Assembly: GCF_016056295.1 (NCBI RefSeq)
Contig: NZ_JAECZB010000022.1
Location: 1 to 64,000 of the forward strand
DNA from: Atlanticothrix silvestris CENA357
GTDB taxonomy: Bacteria > Cyanobacteriota > Cyanobacteriia > Cyanobacteriales > Nostocaceae
Reading direction: 5' to 3'
DNA length: 64,000 nt
This document shows positions 25,357 through 34,054 of the stretch, piece after piece. The position numbers and the translations under genes were made by a program. The notes below the pieces were generated by a model. It ran no database searches. It was not told the origin of the DNA and saw only the letters and a program-made list of their open reading frames with translations. Each line of letters begins with the position of its first letter. Within the stretch, counting starts at the first letter, position 1.

Positions 25357-26367
25357 TTATGCGGCTTCTCCTTCGTTGGCTGTTGAATCTACTTCAGTAT
25401 CAAATCTTTTTTCTTCTGTAGTCAGCTGCAAGAACACATCTTCTAGGGTAGCGCTGACACGTCGCATTTCATATAAACCAAATTCTGCACGCACTAGAGC
25501 TGCGGCAATATCTTGTCCTGGTTCGCGTCCAGGTTGCGATATGACTCGTAAATAAGCACGGTTGTCTTGAGGGGTGAAATGATTGTGCGCTCCAGCGGTG
25601 GGAATTGATTCGACTAAACTCACACCTGATACATTTTGCAATACCTGTTTCGCTAAACTAGCTGATCCGGCAATTTCTATTTCGTATCCTGAGCCGCCTG
25701 TCAACTGCGTCATCAAGTTTTCGGGCGTATTTGTGGCGACGATGTTACCGCGATTGATAATAGCTACACGGTTACAGGTCATGCTCACCTCTGGAAGAAT
25801 GTGCGTAGACAAAATAATGGTGTGAGTACCAGCAAGACTTTTAATTAAATTTCGCACTTCGATAATTTGCCGCGGATCAAGTCCCACGGTGGGTTCATCT
25901 AGAATAATCGCTGGTGGGTCGTGGACTATGGCTTGGGCAATACCAACTCTTTGGCGATATCCCTTAGAAAGTTTGCGAATAATTACCCGCCGCTTTTCTT
26001 GTAAGTTGCAGCGTTCAATCGCTGCTTGAACTTTAGCAGTGCGATCGCCTGCTGGTACACCTTTAATTCGGGTGACAAAATGCAAAAACCCTTCTACCGT
26101 CATTTCTGGATATAACGGCGGTGTCTCTGGTAAATAGCCAATTCGCTGACGCACCGCCAAAGAATTTTCGTGGACATCAAAGCCAGCAATCTTCGCTGAA
26201 CCATTTGTAGCAGGTAAATAACCAGCTAAAATTCGCATGGTTGTGGTTTTGCCGGCACCATTCGGCCCTAAAAACCCTAAAATCTCCCCTGGCTCGACGC
26301 TAAAAGTCACATCAGTAATGGCTGGGGTCGAACCGTATGTTTTACTCAGATGTTCAACTTCAATCAT
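25357..26367 (-). CDS. ABC transporter ATP-binding protein (GldA-like)
   Basis: A 336-residue ATPase with Walker A GPNGAGKTT (near residue 38), Q-loop GYLPETPPLY, signature LSKGYRQRVG, Walker B AIILDEPTVGLDP and the switch His in ILSTHILPE. After residue 230 it has a C-terminal regulatory extension containing ALVRAEFGLYEMRRVSATLE and LEDVFLQLT, as in CcmA/NatA/GldA ATPases. It is the first gene of the four-gene minus-strand unit, with its promoter in the 776-bp region upstream. Confidence 0.93.
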   Translation of the reverse strand: MIEVEHLSKTYGSTPAITDVTFSVEPGEILGFLGPNGAGKTTTMRILAGYLPATNGSAKIAGFDVHENSLAVRQRIGYLPETPPLYPEMTVEGFLHFVTRIKGVPAGDRTAKVQAAIERCNLQEKRRVIIRKLSKGYRQRVGIAQAIVHDPPAIILDEPTVGLDPRQIIEVRNLIKSLAGTHTIILSTHILPEVSMTCNRVAIINRGNIVATNTPENLMTQLTGGSGYEIEIAGSASLAKQVLQNVSGVSLVESIPTAGAHNHFTPQDNRAYLRVISQPGREPGQDIAAALVRAEFGLYEMRRVSATLEDVFLQLTTEEKRFDTEVDSTANEGEAA

Positions 26368-27143
26368 CGGTTTGGTGGCGATCGTTGAGATATACAGTAC
26401 CCAACAATCTTAGATCATGAAGGGGTGAGAGGTTGGGGACTAGAGCTTTATTATATTTTTATAGTGAAAGTACTTAAGCTAAACGAAAAATTAATACATT
26501 ACTGTGATTAAAAATTAAGCGTTTTTGGCGATCGCTTCAACGACCTTTTTTGTGCTTCTGTGATTGGTATTAAGCAGACTACTCTACTAAGACAATAGAG
26601 AAAATTAAGACTATATTTAGTCACAATTAAAAATGATTTTGCTTTGCTTGTAGTTTATAGCAATATTTCAATGTTTATTGTCAATAATATAGAGCTATAA
26701 GAGGGAGCATTCCACTTTTTCAATAAATACCCTAGAAGGGTATTGCTACACGAACAAAGCCTGCGTTCGCGTAGCGTTCCAAAAGGAAAGGCAGGCTTCG
26801 TATTTGTAGCCCCAGGCTTATAGCCTGTGGGCATTTTAAAAACTGGGATGCACCCGCTATAAGATTCCTATACCCTGAATCAATATCTTGTTTGTTATTT
26901 TATATTGCTATTTTTTTACAAAAATATAAATTGAAAAATTAATTTTACATCAGCTTATTCTTCTTAATCAGCCTTTTTGATCTTACTTAAATATTTCACT
27001 ATTATTATTTTTTCAGAGTAATTTATCAGGTTAAACAAGTTTACTAATAGGTTTGAAAATTCCAATTATTGTAGTAATGTATTAAGCGTTGAAACGCAGG
27101 TTAATTCGGGAATTATCCAACTTCAATTAAATAACATTTTCTA
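26368..27143. other. long intergenic region with several palindromes
   Basis: This 776-bp divergent region separates the ABC operon from the PEP-CTERM gene. It contains ATACCCTAGAAGGGTAT (26728-26744), an imperfect hairpin of AAGCCTGC (26757-26764) with GCAGGCTT (26791-26798) enclosing GCGTTCGCGTAGCG, and CCCAGGCTTATAGCCTGTGGG (26811-26831). These are the kind of interspersed palindromes scattered through Nostoc genomes. No open frame of interest was seen. Confidence 0.5.
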
Positions 27144-27707
27144 ATGAAATTAACTCAGAGGCTTTGGATCGCTACTGCCACGGTAGCGATCAACTTGAGT
27201 ATTCTAAAATCCGCCTCAGTCCATGCAGTTACACTCAACTTTGAGTGGACTGGCAATGCTGGCTATTCAGCTAGAGGCTACTTTACCTACGATGAAACTC
27301 AAGGTTACTCAATTGTTGACGAATCAAAACTGCAATCACTGACAATTGATTTTTTCGACCCAAGTAACAAGTTGTTAAATAGTTTCGCCCCGATTACTAA
27401 TGGGAGTATTGTTTATGATTTCTTAGATTTCAACTACGACACAACTATAAAATCTTTTTTTGGTTTTTTTGATGTCGGTAAAGATGATGGGCAAAGTACA
27501 GATTACTATTTGTTTGAAACTGTTGGTTTAAATCTGAGCCTGAGAAATCCTATTCAAGGAACAATAGATCAGAATAATGGATTGATAAATGTGACAGAAA
27601 CAACTTCAGTTCCTGAACCACTCACAATAGGTGGAACAGTCGTTGCTGTTGGCATTGGCTGTCTAATGAAACGTAAGCAAATCACTGCTAAAAAAGCCAA
27701 ACTTTAA
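27144..27707 (+). CDS. PEP-CTERM sorting domain protein
   Basis: The 187-residue secreted protein has a signal peptide (about residues 1-28, LWIATATVAINLSI ... SVHAVT), a beta-rich central domain without known motif, and a C-terminal VPEPLTIGG, a hydrophobic helix and KRKQ. That is the PEP-CTERM sorting signal recognised by exosortase EpsH/XrtA-type enzymes. The protein is therefore expected at or beyond the outer cell surface. No exosortase is in the window. The gene next downstream also encodes an exported protein, but 47 bases and a start of its own separate them. Confidence 0.88.
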   Translation: MKLTQRLWIATATVAINLSILKSASVHAVTLNFEWTGNAGYSARGYFTYDETQGYSIVDESKLQSLTIDFFDPSNKLLNSFAPITNGSIVYDFLDFNYDTTIKSFFGFFDVGKDDGQSTDYYLFETVGLNLSLRNPIQGTIDQNNGLINVTETTSVPEPLTIGGTVVAVGIGCLMKRKQITAKKAKL

Positions 27708-27754
27708 ACGAGCGATCGTCAAAGCATAAGTAAAAATTAAACAAGGATAATACT

Positions 27755-29209
27755 GTGAAACGCCAGCTTACAAAATACTATAAGCTCTTAGCCTTTTTTC
27801 TTTGTACGACATTGTTTGTCTTTTTTACTCAGATAGTTATCGCCCAGAATAACTATAATTTAGGCACTCAAGGAAAGCAAAACGTACAACTGATTGTCAA
27901 CAGTGATTTCGTTGTCACGATGGACGAGGCACAACCTGTCATTAAAAATGGTGCAGTTGCTATTAGGGATGGCAAAATTGTTGCAATAGATACTCAAGAC
28001 AAGATTAAAGCATCTTATAGAGCTAGGAGAACACTACCAGGCGAAGGTATGGTGCTAATGCCTGGACTTGTCAATGGTCATTCTCACTCGGCAATGGTTC
28101 TGTTTCGCGGTCTGGCGGACGATTTAGCATTGGAGGATTGGCTCCAGAATTATATATTTCCAGCGGAAGGGAAGTTTGTTGACGAAAACTTTGTCCGTGT
28201 TGGTGAGCAGCTTGCTTGCTGGGAAATGATTCGTGGTGGAACAACGACGTTTGTTGACATGTACTTTGAGCCAGAGGTCGCTGCCGAAGTAGTTGATGAA
28301 TGCGGCTTACGCGCCATGATTGCGCCTTCGTCAATAGATTTTCCTAGCCCTGGCTTCCAAGGATGGGATGATGCATTTGCTAGTTCAGTGAATTTTCTCA
28401 AACGTTGGAAAGGCAAGAGCGATCGCATCATACCAGCTCTTGCTCCCCACGCTCCTTATACTGTCTCGCCCGAACATCTGACGCAGGCTATTCGAGCTGC
28501 GCGTCATTACGATGTCCCCCTGACAATTCACTTGGCAGAAACACAAACAGAAGTTCAAGATGTTCAGCAACGCTATAATGCAACCCCAGTGCAACATTTG
28601 GAAAATCTTGGCTTTTTAGATCCGCGCGTATTTGCCGCACATGTTGTTTGGCCTAACGAAAGTGAAATTGCCCTAATGGCAAAACGTGGTGTTGGTGTAA
28701 TCCACAATCCTGACTCAAATTTAAAGCTGGCTTCTGGTTTTGCACCGATTCCAGCAATGCTCAAGGCTGGAATTAAGGTTGGTTTAGGGACGGATGGAGC
28801 TGCATCTAACAACGTTCTTGATATGTGGAAAGCAATTCGCCTCACCGCCCTGATTCATAAAGGGACAACTCTTGACCCCACGGCTGTACCGGCTAAGACA
28901 GTTCTGCGTATGGCAACATTAGGCGGCGCACAAGCACTCGGCTTGGCAGATAAAATTGGCGCGATTAAGACAGGATTCCAAGCAGACCTAATTCAAGTTC
29001 ATCTCCAAGAACCACATTTGCTTCCACTTTATGATGTCACCTCACATCTAGTTTACGCAGCAGATGCCAAGGATGTTGATACTGTAATTGTGAATGGGGA
29101 AGTTTTAATGCACAAACGGGAAATGCTAACGGTTGATATCAATAAGATTCGCCGTGAAGTTGTCTCTATTGGCGAAAAGATCAAAGCTGAGTTTAGACCT
29201 TCTAATTAA
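27755..29209 (+). CDS. exported amidohydrolase (TRZ/ATZ, MtaD-like)
   Basis: The 484-residue zinc hydrolase belongs to the amidohydrolase superfamily, close to S-adenosylhomocysteine/5'-methylthioadenosine deaminases and chlorohydrolases. Metal and substrate motifs are visible: LMPGLVNGHSHSAM (HxH), TIHLAETQTE, FAAHVVWPNE and VGLGTDGAASNN (Asp). Unlike cytosolic family members it has an N-terminal hydrophobic helix (YKLLAFFLCTTLFVFFTQIVIA), implying export or membrane anchoring. The start is a GTG with AAGGA before it. A terminator follows at 29225. The substrate is unknown; a deaminase of nucleoside-like compounds is the best guess. Confidence 0.88.
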   Translation: MKRQLTKYYKLLAFFLCTTLFVFFTQIVIAQNNYNLGTQGKQNVQLIVNSDFVVTMDEAQPVIKNGAVAIRDGKIVAIDTQDKIKASYRARRTLPGEGMVLMPGLVNGHSHSAMVLFRGLADDLALEDWLQNYIFPAEGKFVDENFVRVGEQLACWEMIRGGTTTFVDMYFEPEVAAEVVDECGLRAMIAPSSIDFPSPGFQGWDDAFASSVNFLKRWKGKSDRIIPALAPHAPYTVSPEHLTQAIRAARHYDVPLTIHLAETQTEVQDVQQRYNATPVQHLENLGFLDPRVFAAHVVWPNESEIALMAKRGVGVIHNPDSNLKLASGFAPIPAMLKAGIKVGLGTDGAASNNVLDMWKAIRLTALIHKGTTLDPTAVPAKTVLRMATLGGAQALGLADKIGAIKTGFQADLIQVHLQEPHLLPLYDVTSHLVYAADAKDVDTVIVNGEVLMHKREMLTVDINKIRREVVSIGEKIKAEFRPSN

Positions 29210-29224
29210 CCAGAAAAATCCAGG

Positions 29225-29254
29225 CTGCTCTAGGTTCAACCTAGAGCAGTTTTG
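29225..29254 (+). terminator. intrinsic terminator after the amidohydrolase gene
   Basis: CTGCTCTAGG (29225-29234) pairs with CCTAGAGCAG (29240-29249) around a five-base loop and is followed by TTTTGC. It lies 16 bases beyond the stop codon. Confidence 0.85.
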
Positions 29255-29464
29255 CATTGCTTCATTTGAAATTTGAGTCTGAAGTAGGTAAACGGCAGAG
29301 GTTTCTTGAGCAAGTTCTTGATGCTTCTTTGCCGAAAGGATCAAAACTATAAAATCCTTACAGATACTTCCTGTGACGCTTTCAGATTCCCCAATAGACA
29401 GAGAACTGCAACCGTAATAGTAACTAAGATGTGAGTGTAGGAGAGTTATTAAGGAATATTTTCA

Positions 29465-29671
29465 ATGGCAACTGAAACTAACCAAGCGATTGAATTATCT
29501 ACTGAAGCTAAAGCCTATAACGGTGTTGATCGCAATGCTTAGATTCTTGGGTGGAATCCCCAACAAGAGTTGTGGAATGGCCCTTTAGCGATGATAGGTT
29601 TTGTTGCTTATCTACTTTGGGATTTAGCCGGCTATAGTGTCGTGCGTGACGTACTCCACTTGATTCGTTAA
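29465..29671 (+). pseudogene. HLIP/Scp-type chlorophyll-binding protein gene with internal stop
   Basis: A 69-codon frame starts at an ATG preceded by AAGGA and ends at TAA 29669-29671, but codon 26 is TAG (29540-29542). Past the stop, the translation reads ILGWNPQQELWNGPLAMIGF, then VAYLLWDLAGYSVVRDVL. That is the single-helix chlorophyll a/b-binding (HLIP) motif ExxNGxxAMIGF. The usual Arg of NGRxAM is replaced by Pro, which breaks the Glu-Arg pair that ligates chlorophyll in this family. Stop plus lost key residue indicate a decayed gene. A one-base change from a Tyr or Gln codon would explain the TAG. Confidence 0.75.
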
Positions 29672-29795
29672 ATCTCCAGCGATGATTTATCCCCTTTTAG
29701 GAAAATCAATTTAATAAACAACTTAGTAGCCTTTTAATACTTAATCTATTCGTCAAGTGATACCATTTAACTTTAAAAGTTATACAAATACGTTG

Positions 29796-29821
29796 GTAGG
29801 GGGTCATTGCCGTGCCCCTAC
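29796..29821. repeat. GTAGGGG ... CCCCTAC palindromic repeat
   Basis: GTAGGGG and its complement CCCCTAC enclose GTCATTGCCGTG. This short palindrome is of the interspersed type frequent in Nostoc intergenic DNA. It is 98 bases before the stress-protein start. Confidence 0.5.
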
Positions 29822-29918
29822 GAGAAATCTATATGTATCAAGATTTTTGTGAATTGGTATGAGGCGAAATACTAGGGTTATAGATGGGCGCATTAATACA
29901 ATTATGAACGAGGGAAAT

Positions 29919-30470
29919 ATGATAACTAAAGACACTGTACGTGCATTAGGAGTATTTGCTAATTCTCAACAAATAGAGCAGGCAATTAATGAATTAACAA
30001 CTGCCAACTTTCCTATGGAGAAAGTTTCTGTCATTGCTAAAGATGTAGAGCAAGGTGAAAGCTTAGGTGAGGCGCAGATAAGCGATCGCATTGGCAACCA
30101 AGATGTTGATACAACCGGAGCAGTAGGAGACACACTAGCAGCAAGTACTTGGGGTAGCGTGTTATTTGGTTTGAGTAGTCTGGCACTTCCCGGTTTAGGA
30201 GCCGTGCTAGCAGCCGGTTCTGTAGGTGTAGCATTAGTCAGTAGCGTTGCAGGCGTTGCTGTGGGGGCGGCAGCAAATCAGAATCTACTCAAGGCACTAG
30301 GCGATTTAGGCATACCCGAAGACAGAGCCAGAGTTTATAGCGATCGCCTCCAGCAGAGTTATTATTTGCTCATACTAGAAGGCTCAGAAGAAGAAATTCA
30401 TCGCGCTGAACCAATATTACGTGATCGGGGTATTGAATATTGGGGCGTTTATGATTCCCCCCAGGCTTAA
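29919..30470 (+). CDS. general-stress-protein-like membrane-associated protein
   Basis: The 183-residue product begins with a ferredoxin-like alpha/beta segment (VRALGVFANSQQIEQAINEL, then MEKVSVIAKD) like the general stress protein 17M domain. It continues with a strongly hydrophobic Gly/Ala region at about 85-140 (LPGLGAVLAAGSVGVALVSS) that could be a hairpin in the membrane. A second small domain (IPEDRARVYSDRLQQSYYLL) completes it. I use the ATG at 29919 with GAGGG upstream; the frame is open to 29859. The function is unknown and probably stress-linked. The phaC relic follows directly. Confidence 0.72.
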   Translation: MITKDTVRALGVFANSQQIEQAINELTTANFPMEKVSVIAKDVEQGESLGEAQISDRIGNQDVDTTGAVGDTLAASTWGSVLFGLSSLALPGLGAVLAAGSVGVALVSSVAGVAVGAAANQNLLKALGDLGIPEDRARVYSDRLQQSYYLLILEGSEEEIHRAEPILRDRGIEYWGVYDSPQA

Positions 30471-30930
30471 AATCGAAAAGCTGGTTAATGGCATAGATAT
30501 ATTCAACCGCCTACGCCAACAAGAAATTCAGATTGAGGTGACACCCAAGCAAGAGGTCTATCGAGAAGACAAGGTAGTACTGTATCACTTCCAATCATAG
30601 GCGGAAAACTTGTTTAATATTCCAATACTAATCGTTTATGCCTTAGTTAACCGTCCCCATATTGTAGATTTACAAGAGGGGCGATCGCTTGTTGCTAATT
30701 TACTCAACCTGGGCTTAGATGTTTACTTAATTGATTGGGGATATCCTAACCAAGACGCTCGCTGGCTCACTATTGATAAATACATCAATAGGTATATCAA
30801 TAACTGTGTAGATTTTATCCGCGATCGCCACAAATTAATGCAGATTAATTTATTAGGAATTTGCCAGGGGGAAGCTTCAATCTTTCTTTGCTACAGTTCC
30901 TTTTACCCTTGGCTGAAGGCGCGAGAATAA
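30451..30930 (+). pseudogene. phaC: remnant of class III poly(3-hydroxyalkanoate) synthase PhaC
   Basis: The frame from 30451 reads KIEKLVNGIDIF, TPKQEVYREDKVVLYHF, then an in-frame TAG (30598-30600), then IPILIVYALVNRPHIVDLQE, GLDVYLIDWGYP and NLLGICQGE. This is the N-terminal and central part of cyanobacterial PhaC, ending at the active-site box GxCxG. A normal PhaC is about 360 residues; here similarity stops near residue 150 and a stop follows at 30930. The catalytic Asp and His region is gone. The gene is dead: a nonsense codon, a 3' loss and no phaE nearby. The relic start overlaps the stress-protein gene end by 20 bases. Confidence 0.8.
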
Positions 30931-31312
30931 AATATTGATTTTTCAAAAATTTTGTACTATAAAATACAAAATTGTTTAATATAACCTCCTTTATTTAGGT
31001 GGACGGCCATACCATTATTTACTTCTAAAGATTGATTTATTGGGGAAAGAGTCATTGTAAAGTATTGTTAAGTAATTAATTTTATTTTTTTAAATACGCC
31101 GGATTTTACAAAATAAATAATCCAATAAAAAGCAATTCTTAAAATCTCTCAATAGAAATTTATTGAAGAATTTACTTACATTTATTTCATTATTTTCAAT
31201 TTTGAATTTCCCAAAGTGATGAGAAGTATGGAAGAAGCTTATGTGAGTGGTAACTAGGGGCTCTATCTAGGAATGAATGTTAATTCCCAATCCCTTTTAA
31301 GGAATAATACTT
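30931..31312. other. AT-rich intergenic region
   Basis: No gene is seen. ATTTTGTA and TACAAAAT (30949-30972) form a short AT hairpin just after the phaC relic. The remaining sequence is AT-rich with no other structure apparent. AAGGA lies before the SDR start at its right end. Confidence 0.4.
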
Positions 31313-32335
31313 ATGAAATTAAAGCCAATCAATCAGCAAGTCGTTTCCGTCGTTGGAGCCTCCAGCGGTATCGGACGGATCACAGCTCTTGAGTTTGCTA
31401 GACGCGGGGCAAAAGTGGTAGTCTCGGCTCGTGGTGAGTCGAAGCTAAAGTCTTTAGTAGAGGAGATTCGCAGCTTTGGCGGCGAGGCAACTTATTGCGT
31501 AGCTGATGTGGAAATATTTGACCAAGTAAAGGCGATCGCAAATAAAACTGTAGAAGTCTACGGGCGACTCGATACATGGGTACATGTCCCCGCTATCGGC
31601 ATCTTTGCCACTTTCGACAATACAACACCAGAAGAGTTTAAGCATGTTATTGATGTCGATCTGATGGGACAGGTGTATGGTGCAATGGCGGCATTACCCC
31701 ATCTCAAACGTGAGGGACGCGGGGCATTGATTCATGTCTCTTCAATGGAAGGTAGGCGATCGCTCCCCTACCAAAGTGCCTACTCGGCAGCTAAGCACGG
31801 GGTCGAGGGCTTTATCGAGGCGATGCGGGTCGAATTGATACATGAGAAATGGCCTATTAGTGTCACAAGTGTTAAGCCAGCCGTGATCAACACTCCGTTC
31901 TGGAATAATGGCTTGACAAAGTTAGGGGTGAAGCCATCAGGAATACCACCTTACTATGACCCAAGAATTGTGTCCGATGCCATCCTTTACGCAGCTGAAC
32001 ACCCAATTCGTGACCTTTTAGTTGGAGATATAGCTAAATTACTAGATTTAGCCCAAAAAATATCGCCTTCGTTAGTAGATTCGTTGTTATTACTTATTGG
32101 TTTTAATCTACAACGCAGTAATGAACTAAAATCTGAAGATGCACCCAACAATTTTTACCAACCTGTTCCAGAAGACGACAGAATTGATGGAGATTATCAA
32201 AACTTAGTCATACCCAGCATTACTGATTTATTGGGTAAATTACCCCTGTTTCAGTTGGGAGTAGGAGCTTTATTGGCGTTACTGGTAGCACAAGAATTCA
32301 AACAGAATGGCTTTAAAGACTTAATTTTTCGTTGA
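31313..32335 (+). CDS. short-chain dehydrogenase/reductase with C-terminal membrane segment
   Basis: The 340-residue classical SDR has the NAD(P)-binding glycine motif GASSGIGR (residues about 15-22), an NNAG-equivalent, altered here to VPAIG, and the catalytic Ser (HVSSMEG) with YxxxK in YQSAYSAAKHG. The last 100 residues are not SDR core and finish with FQLGVGALLALLVAQEF, a possible membrane helix. The substrate is unknown. Loss of the usual NNAG asparagine is a point to check but does not by itself remove activity. AAGGA lies nine bases before the ATG. It is a single-gene unit. Confidence 0.88.
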   Translation: MKLKPINQQVVSVVGASSGIGRITALEFARRGAKVVVSARGESKLKSLVEEIRSFGGEATYCVADVEIFDQVKAIANKTVEVYGRLDTWVHVPAIGIFATFDNTTPEEFKHVIDVDLMGQVYGAMAALPHLKREGRGALIHVSSMEGRRSLPYQSAYSAAKHGVEGFIEAMRVELIHEKWPISVTSVKPAVINTPFWNNGLTKLGVKPSGIPPYYDPRIVSDAILYAAEHPIRDLLVGDIAKLLDLAQKISPSLVDSLLLLIGFNLQRSNELKSEDAPNNFYQPVPEDDRIDGDYQNLVIPSITDLLGKLPLFQLGVGALLALLVAQEFKQNGFKDLIFR

Positions 32336-32353
32336 TAATTAAAGATATTTAAG

Positions 32354-32389
32354 CCCCTCTCCGCGTCGGAGAGAGGTTGGGGAGAGGTT
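32354..32389. repeat. CTCTCCG-CGT-CGGAGAG palindromic interspersed repeat
   Basis: A CTCTCCG/CGGAGAG hairpin followed by AGGTTGGGGAGAGGT lies 20 bases after the SDR stop. The same type of sequence is a common interspersed repeat in Nostoc and may act as the SDR terminator. Confidence 0.6.
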
Positions 32390-32722
32390 CAATAATTTAC
32401 CATGTAGTTCATGGTAAATATAGTTTTTAGCCTAGGCGTAGCCTGCCCCAAGCATCGCTCATTAGTGATTTTTAAAATATTTATAATTTATTAATGATTA
32501 AAAAGCTACATATATATGAGCGCTTTATTTTTCCCCAAGTCAAGCCTAAAGGTTATTACAGGATACTAATTCATTACCAAACCAAAAATTTAAGTATGTA
32601 TTTATACAAAATATATTGATTACATTAACAGTAATAGCGTTACTTATTTTAATATTTCTACATATTACTTTAGAATAGTATTAGATAGCAATCTAATTAA
32701 GATTGCAAGGAGAGTAATAGGT
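32390..32722. other. AT-rich intergenic region
   Basis: About 330 bp without a gene. A run around 32600-32700 is very AT-rich and precedes the ribosome-binding site AAGGAGAG at 32707-32714. No repeats or RNA were recognised. Confidence 0.35.
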
Positions 32723-32911
32723 ATGCAAAGGCAGGGTGTTTCACTTGCAGAAGCCGCAAAGCGTTTAGGCATGAGTCAGAGCGATTTGTATGTAGCTGTT
32801 CAAAAAGGACAAATCCCGACTTTTAGAAAAGATGGAAGAACTATAGTTCGTCCAGGAGCATTAACAGAATATCAAATCAGATCTACTCCTATCTCTGATT
32901 ACAGACTCTAA
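32723..32911 (+). CDS. helix-turn-helix protein, excisionase/MerR-like (62 aa)
   Basis: A 62-residue single-domain DNA-binding protein. GVSLAEAAKRLGMSQSDLYVAV is the winged helix-turn-helix, followed by the wing KGQIPTFRKDGRTIVRPGAL that is diagnostic of the excisionase-family (HTH_17) fold. AAGGAGAG eight bases before the ATG is one of the strongest ribosome-binding sites in the window, and a strong terminator follows at 32954, so this is a self-contained unit. No integrase or other phage gene is near, so a chromosomal regulator is as likely as an excisionase. Confidence 0.82.
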   Translation: MQRQGVSLAEAAKRLGMSQSDLYVAVQKGQIPTFRKDGRTIVRPGALTEYQIRSTPISDYRL

Positions 32912-32953
32912 TTTCAGGAAATTTTTTAATCGAATTGAATTTGCTTACATAGC

Positions 32954-32986
32954 AAAAACCCCAGCCGATGTTAACTGGGGTTTTTT
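32954..32986 (+). terminator. intrinsic terminator
   Basis: CCCCAG (32959-32964) pairs with CTGGGG (32975-32980), extended by A-T pairs (AAAAA with TTTTTT), and ends in six T. It lies 43 bases beyond the HTH protein stop. Confidence 0.88.
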
Positions 32987-33082
32987 CAAAAATTACTTAG
33001 TACAGAGATACATCGATTATTAAGTGATAATTTAGTATCTCTATTAAATAGATTGAAAGCTTTTTTGTGAGCCAGTGTTAGA

Positions 33083-33586
33083 TTATCCGTTACTATTACC
33101 AGCCTCTATGGCCGTTGCTGCTTGGGATTGACCTAGATTGACTTTAAATACCTTGTTTTGCTCTTGCTCCAGTTTGGGTAGAGTCAAATTTAAAATCCCA
33201 TCTTTGAGATCTGCTTTCACTTGTTGATTTTGAACTTTGCAAGGTAGAGGGATTACTCTACTAAAGTTGCCATAACGAAATTCAGAATGAACTTTACCGT
33301 TAGATTGGGAGCGTTTTTCATAACGATGCTCACCAGCAATTGAAACTGCATCTTGAGTCACTTGAATATCTAGGTCTTTACCCTCCAGACCTGGAATCTC
33401 AACTCTTAATAACAACTCAGATCCATTGTCATGGAGTTCAACAGCAGGAACCCACGTTGTTCGCTGTGACGAAGAAACATCTGAATTACCGCGCTGCTCG
33501 GCTGCTGTCAGATCAGAGAAGAGTTGATCCATCTGACGACGCAGAATCTCCATTTCTCGGAATGGTTCCCAACGAATAAGTGCCAT
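33083..33586 (-). CDS. small heat-shock protein, Hsp20/alpha-crystallin family
   Basis: A 167-residue ATP-independent chaperone. It has an N-terminal WEPFREMEILRRQMDQLF arm, an alpha-crystallin domain from about residue 45 (WVPAVELHDNGSELLLRVEI, DIQVTQDAVSIAGEHRY, FRYGNFSRVIPLP) with the AxLxxGxLxxTLPK-type end (DLKDGILNLTLPK), and a short C-terminal tail. It corresponds to cyanobacterial HspA/Hsp17-like proteins that stabilise thylakoids. The leader to the right contains several inverted repeats that could form a structured 5' untranslated region. Confidence 0.93.
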   Translation of the reverse strand: MALIRWEPFREMEILRRQMDQLFSDLTAAEQRGNSDVSSSQRTTWVPAVELHDNGSELLLRVEIPGLEGKDLDIQVTQDAVSIAGEHRYEKRSQSNGKVHSEFRYGNFSRVIPLPCKVQNQQVKADLKDGILNLTLPKLEQEQNKVFKVNLGQSQAATAIEAGNSNG

Positions 33587-34054
33587 ATCTTAATTCTCTC
33601 CTTAACTTTCTAATTCACTTTTGAGTAATCGAACAAAGTTTTTAGAGGTGTTTGGAGGTTTCGGATATTTAAGCAATTACCGAAACTCTAGTTTTTTAGA
33701 GAGAAGTCTTAGTTGCTTTGTTTCTTCTCTCTGCTAAGTAATTTAATTAAATAAAAATCTAAAGACAATCGGGTAAACCGTACAATGAGCAGTTACGTTT
33801 ACCGTATTAAATATTAAGGGTATTACGCCTAAATTGATCGAAGATGACCCCAGCATTACGCTCAAGAACTCAAAAAGCAGCGTCCAGCCTGCGATCGCTC
33901 CTTTAGGAACCTTAAGTATGCAGAGGAATTTTTTACTTACAGCAGTACGCTGGTTAAGCTGGGGTGATCTGCGTATCACAGAGAAATTTCTCTGCCTGCC
34001 AAATGTGGCAATGTGGATATAGGCACAGAATCATAGCTGACATTATAGGAAACA
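33587..34054. other. divergent intergenic region, hsp20 / small membrane protein
   Basis: Besides the hsp20 leader repeats, this region holds a perfect 16-base palindrome CAGAGAAATTTCTCTG at 33979-33994, about 60 bases before the small membrane protein start. The palindrome could be an operator. Two overlapping open frames of 60-80 codons here have no family likeness and are not called. Confidence 0.4.
33658..33732 (-). promoter_or_regulatory. inverted repeats in the hsp20 leader
   Basis: Upstream of hsp20 (minus strand) are GTTTCGG (33658-33664) with CCGAAAC (33680-33686), and AGAGAGAAG (33698-33706) with CTTCTCTCT (33724-33732). If transcribed, these would form two stem-loops 70-145 bases before the start codon. 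No CIRCE element was seen. A thermosensor role is only a possibility. Confidence 0.35.

Noticed and set aside
29540-30600. Two in-frame TAG codons (HLIP and phaC) considered as amber recoding
   Set aside because: The phaC frame is also truncated and the HLIP has lost its key Arg, so ordinary gene decay explains both. No suppressor tRNA or pyl-type genes were seen.
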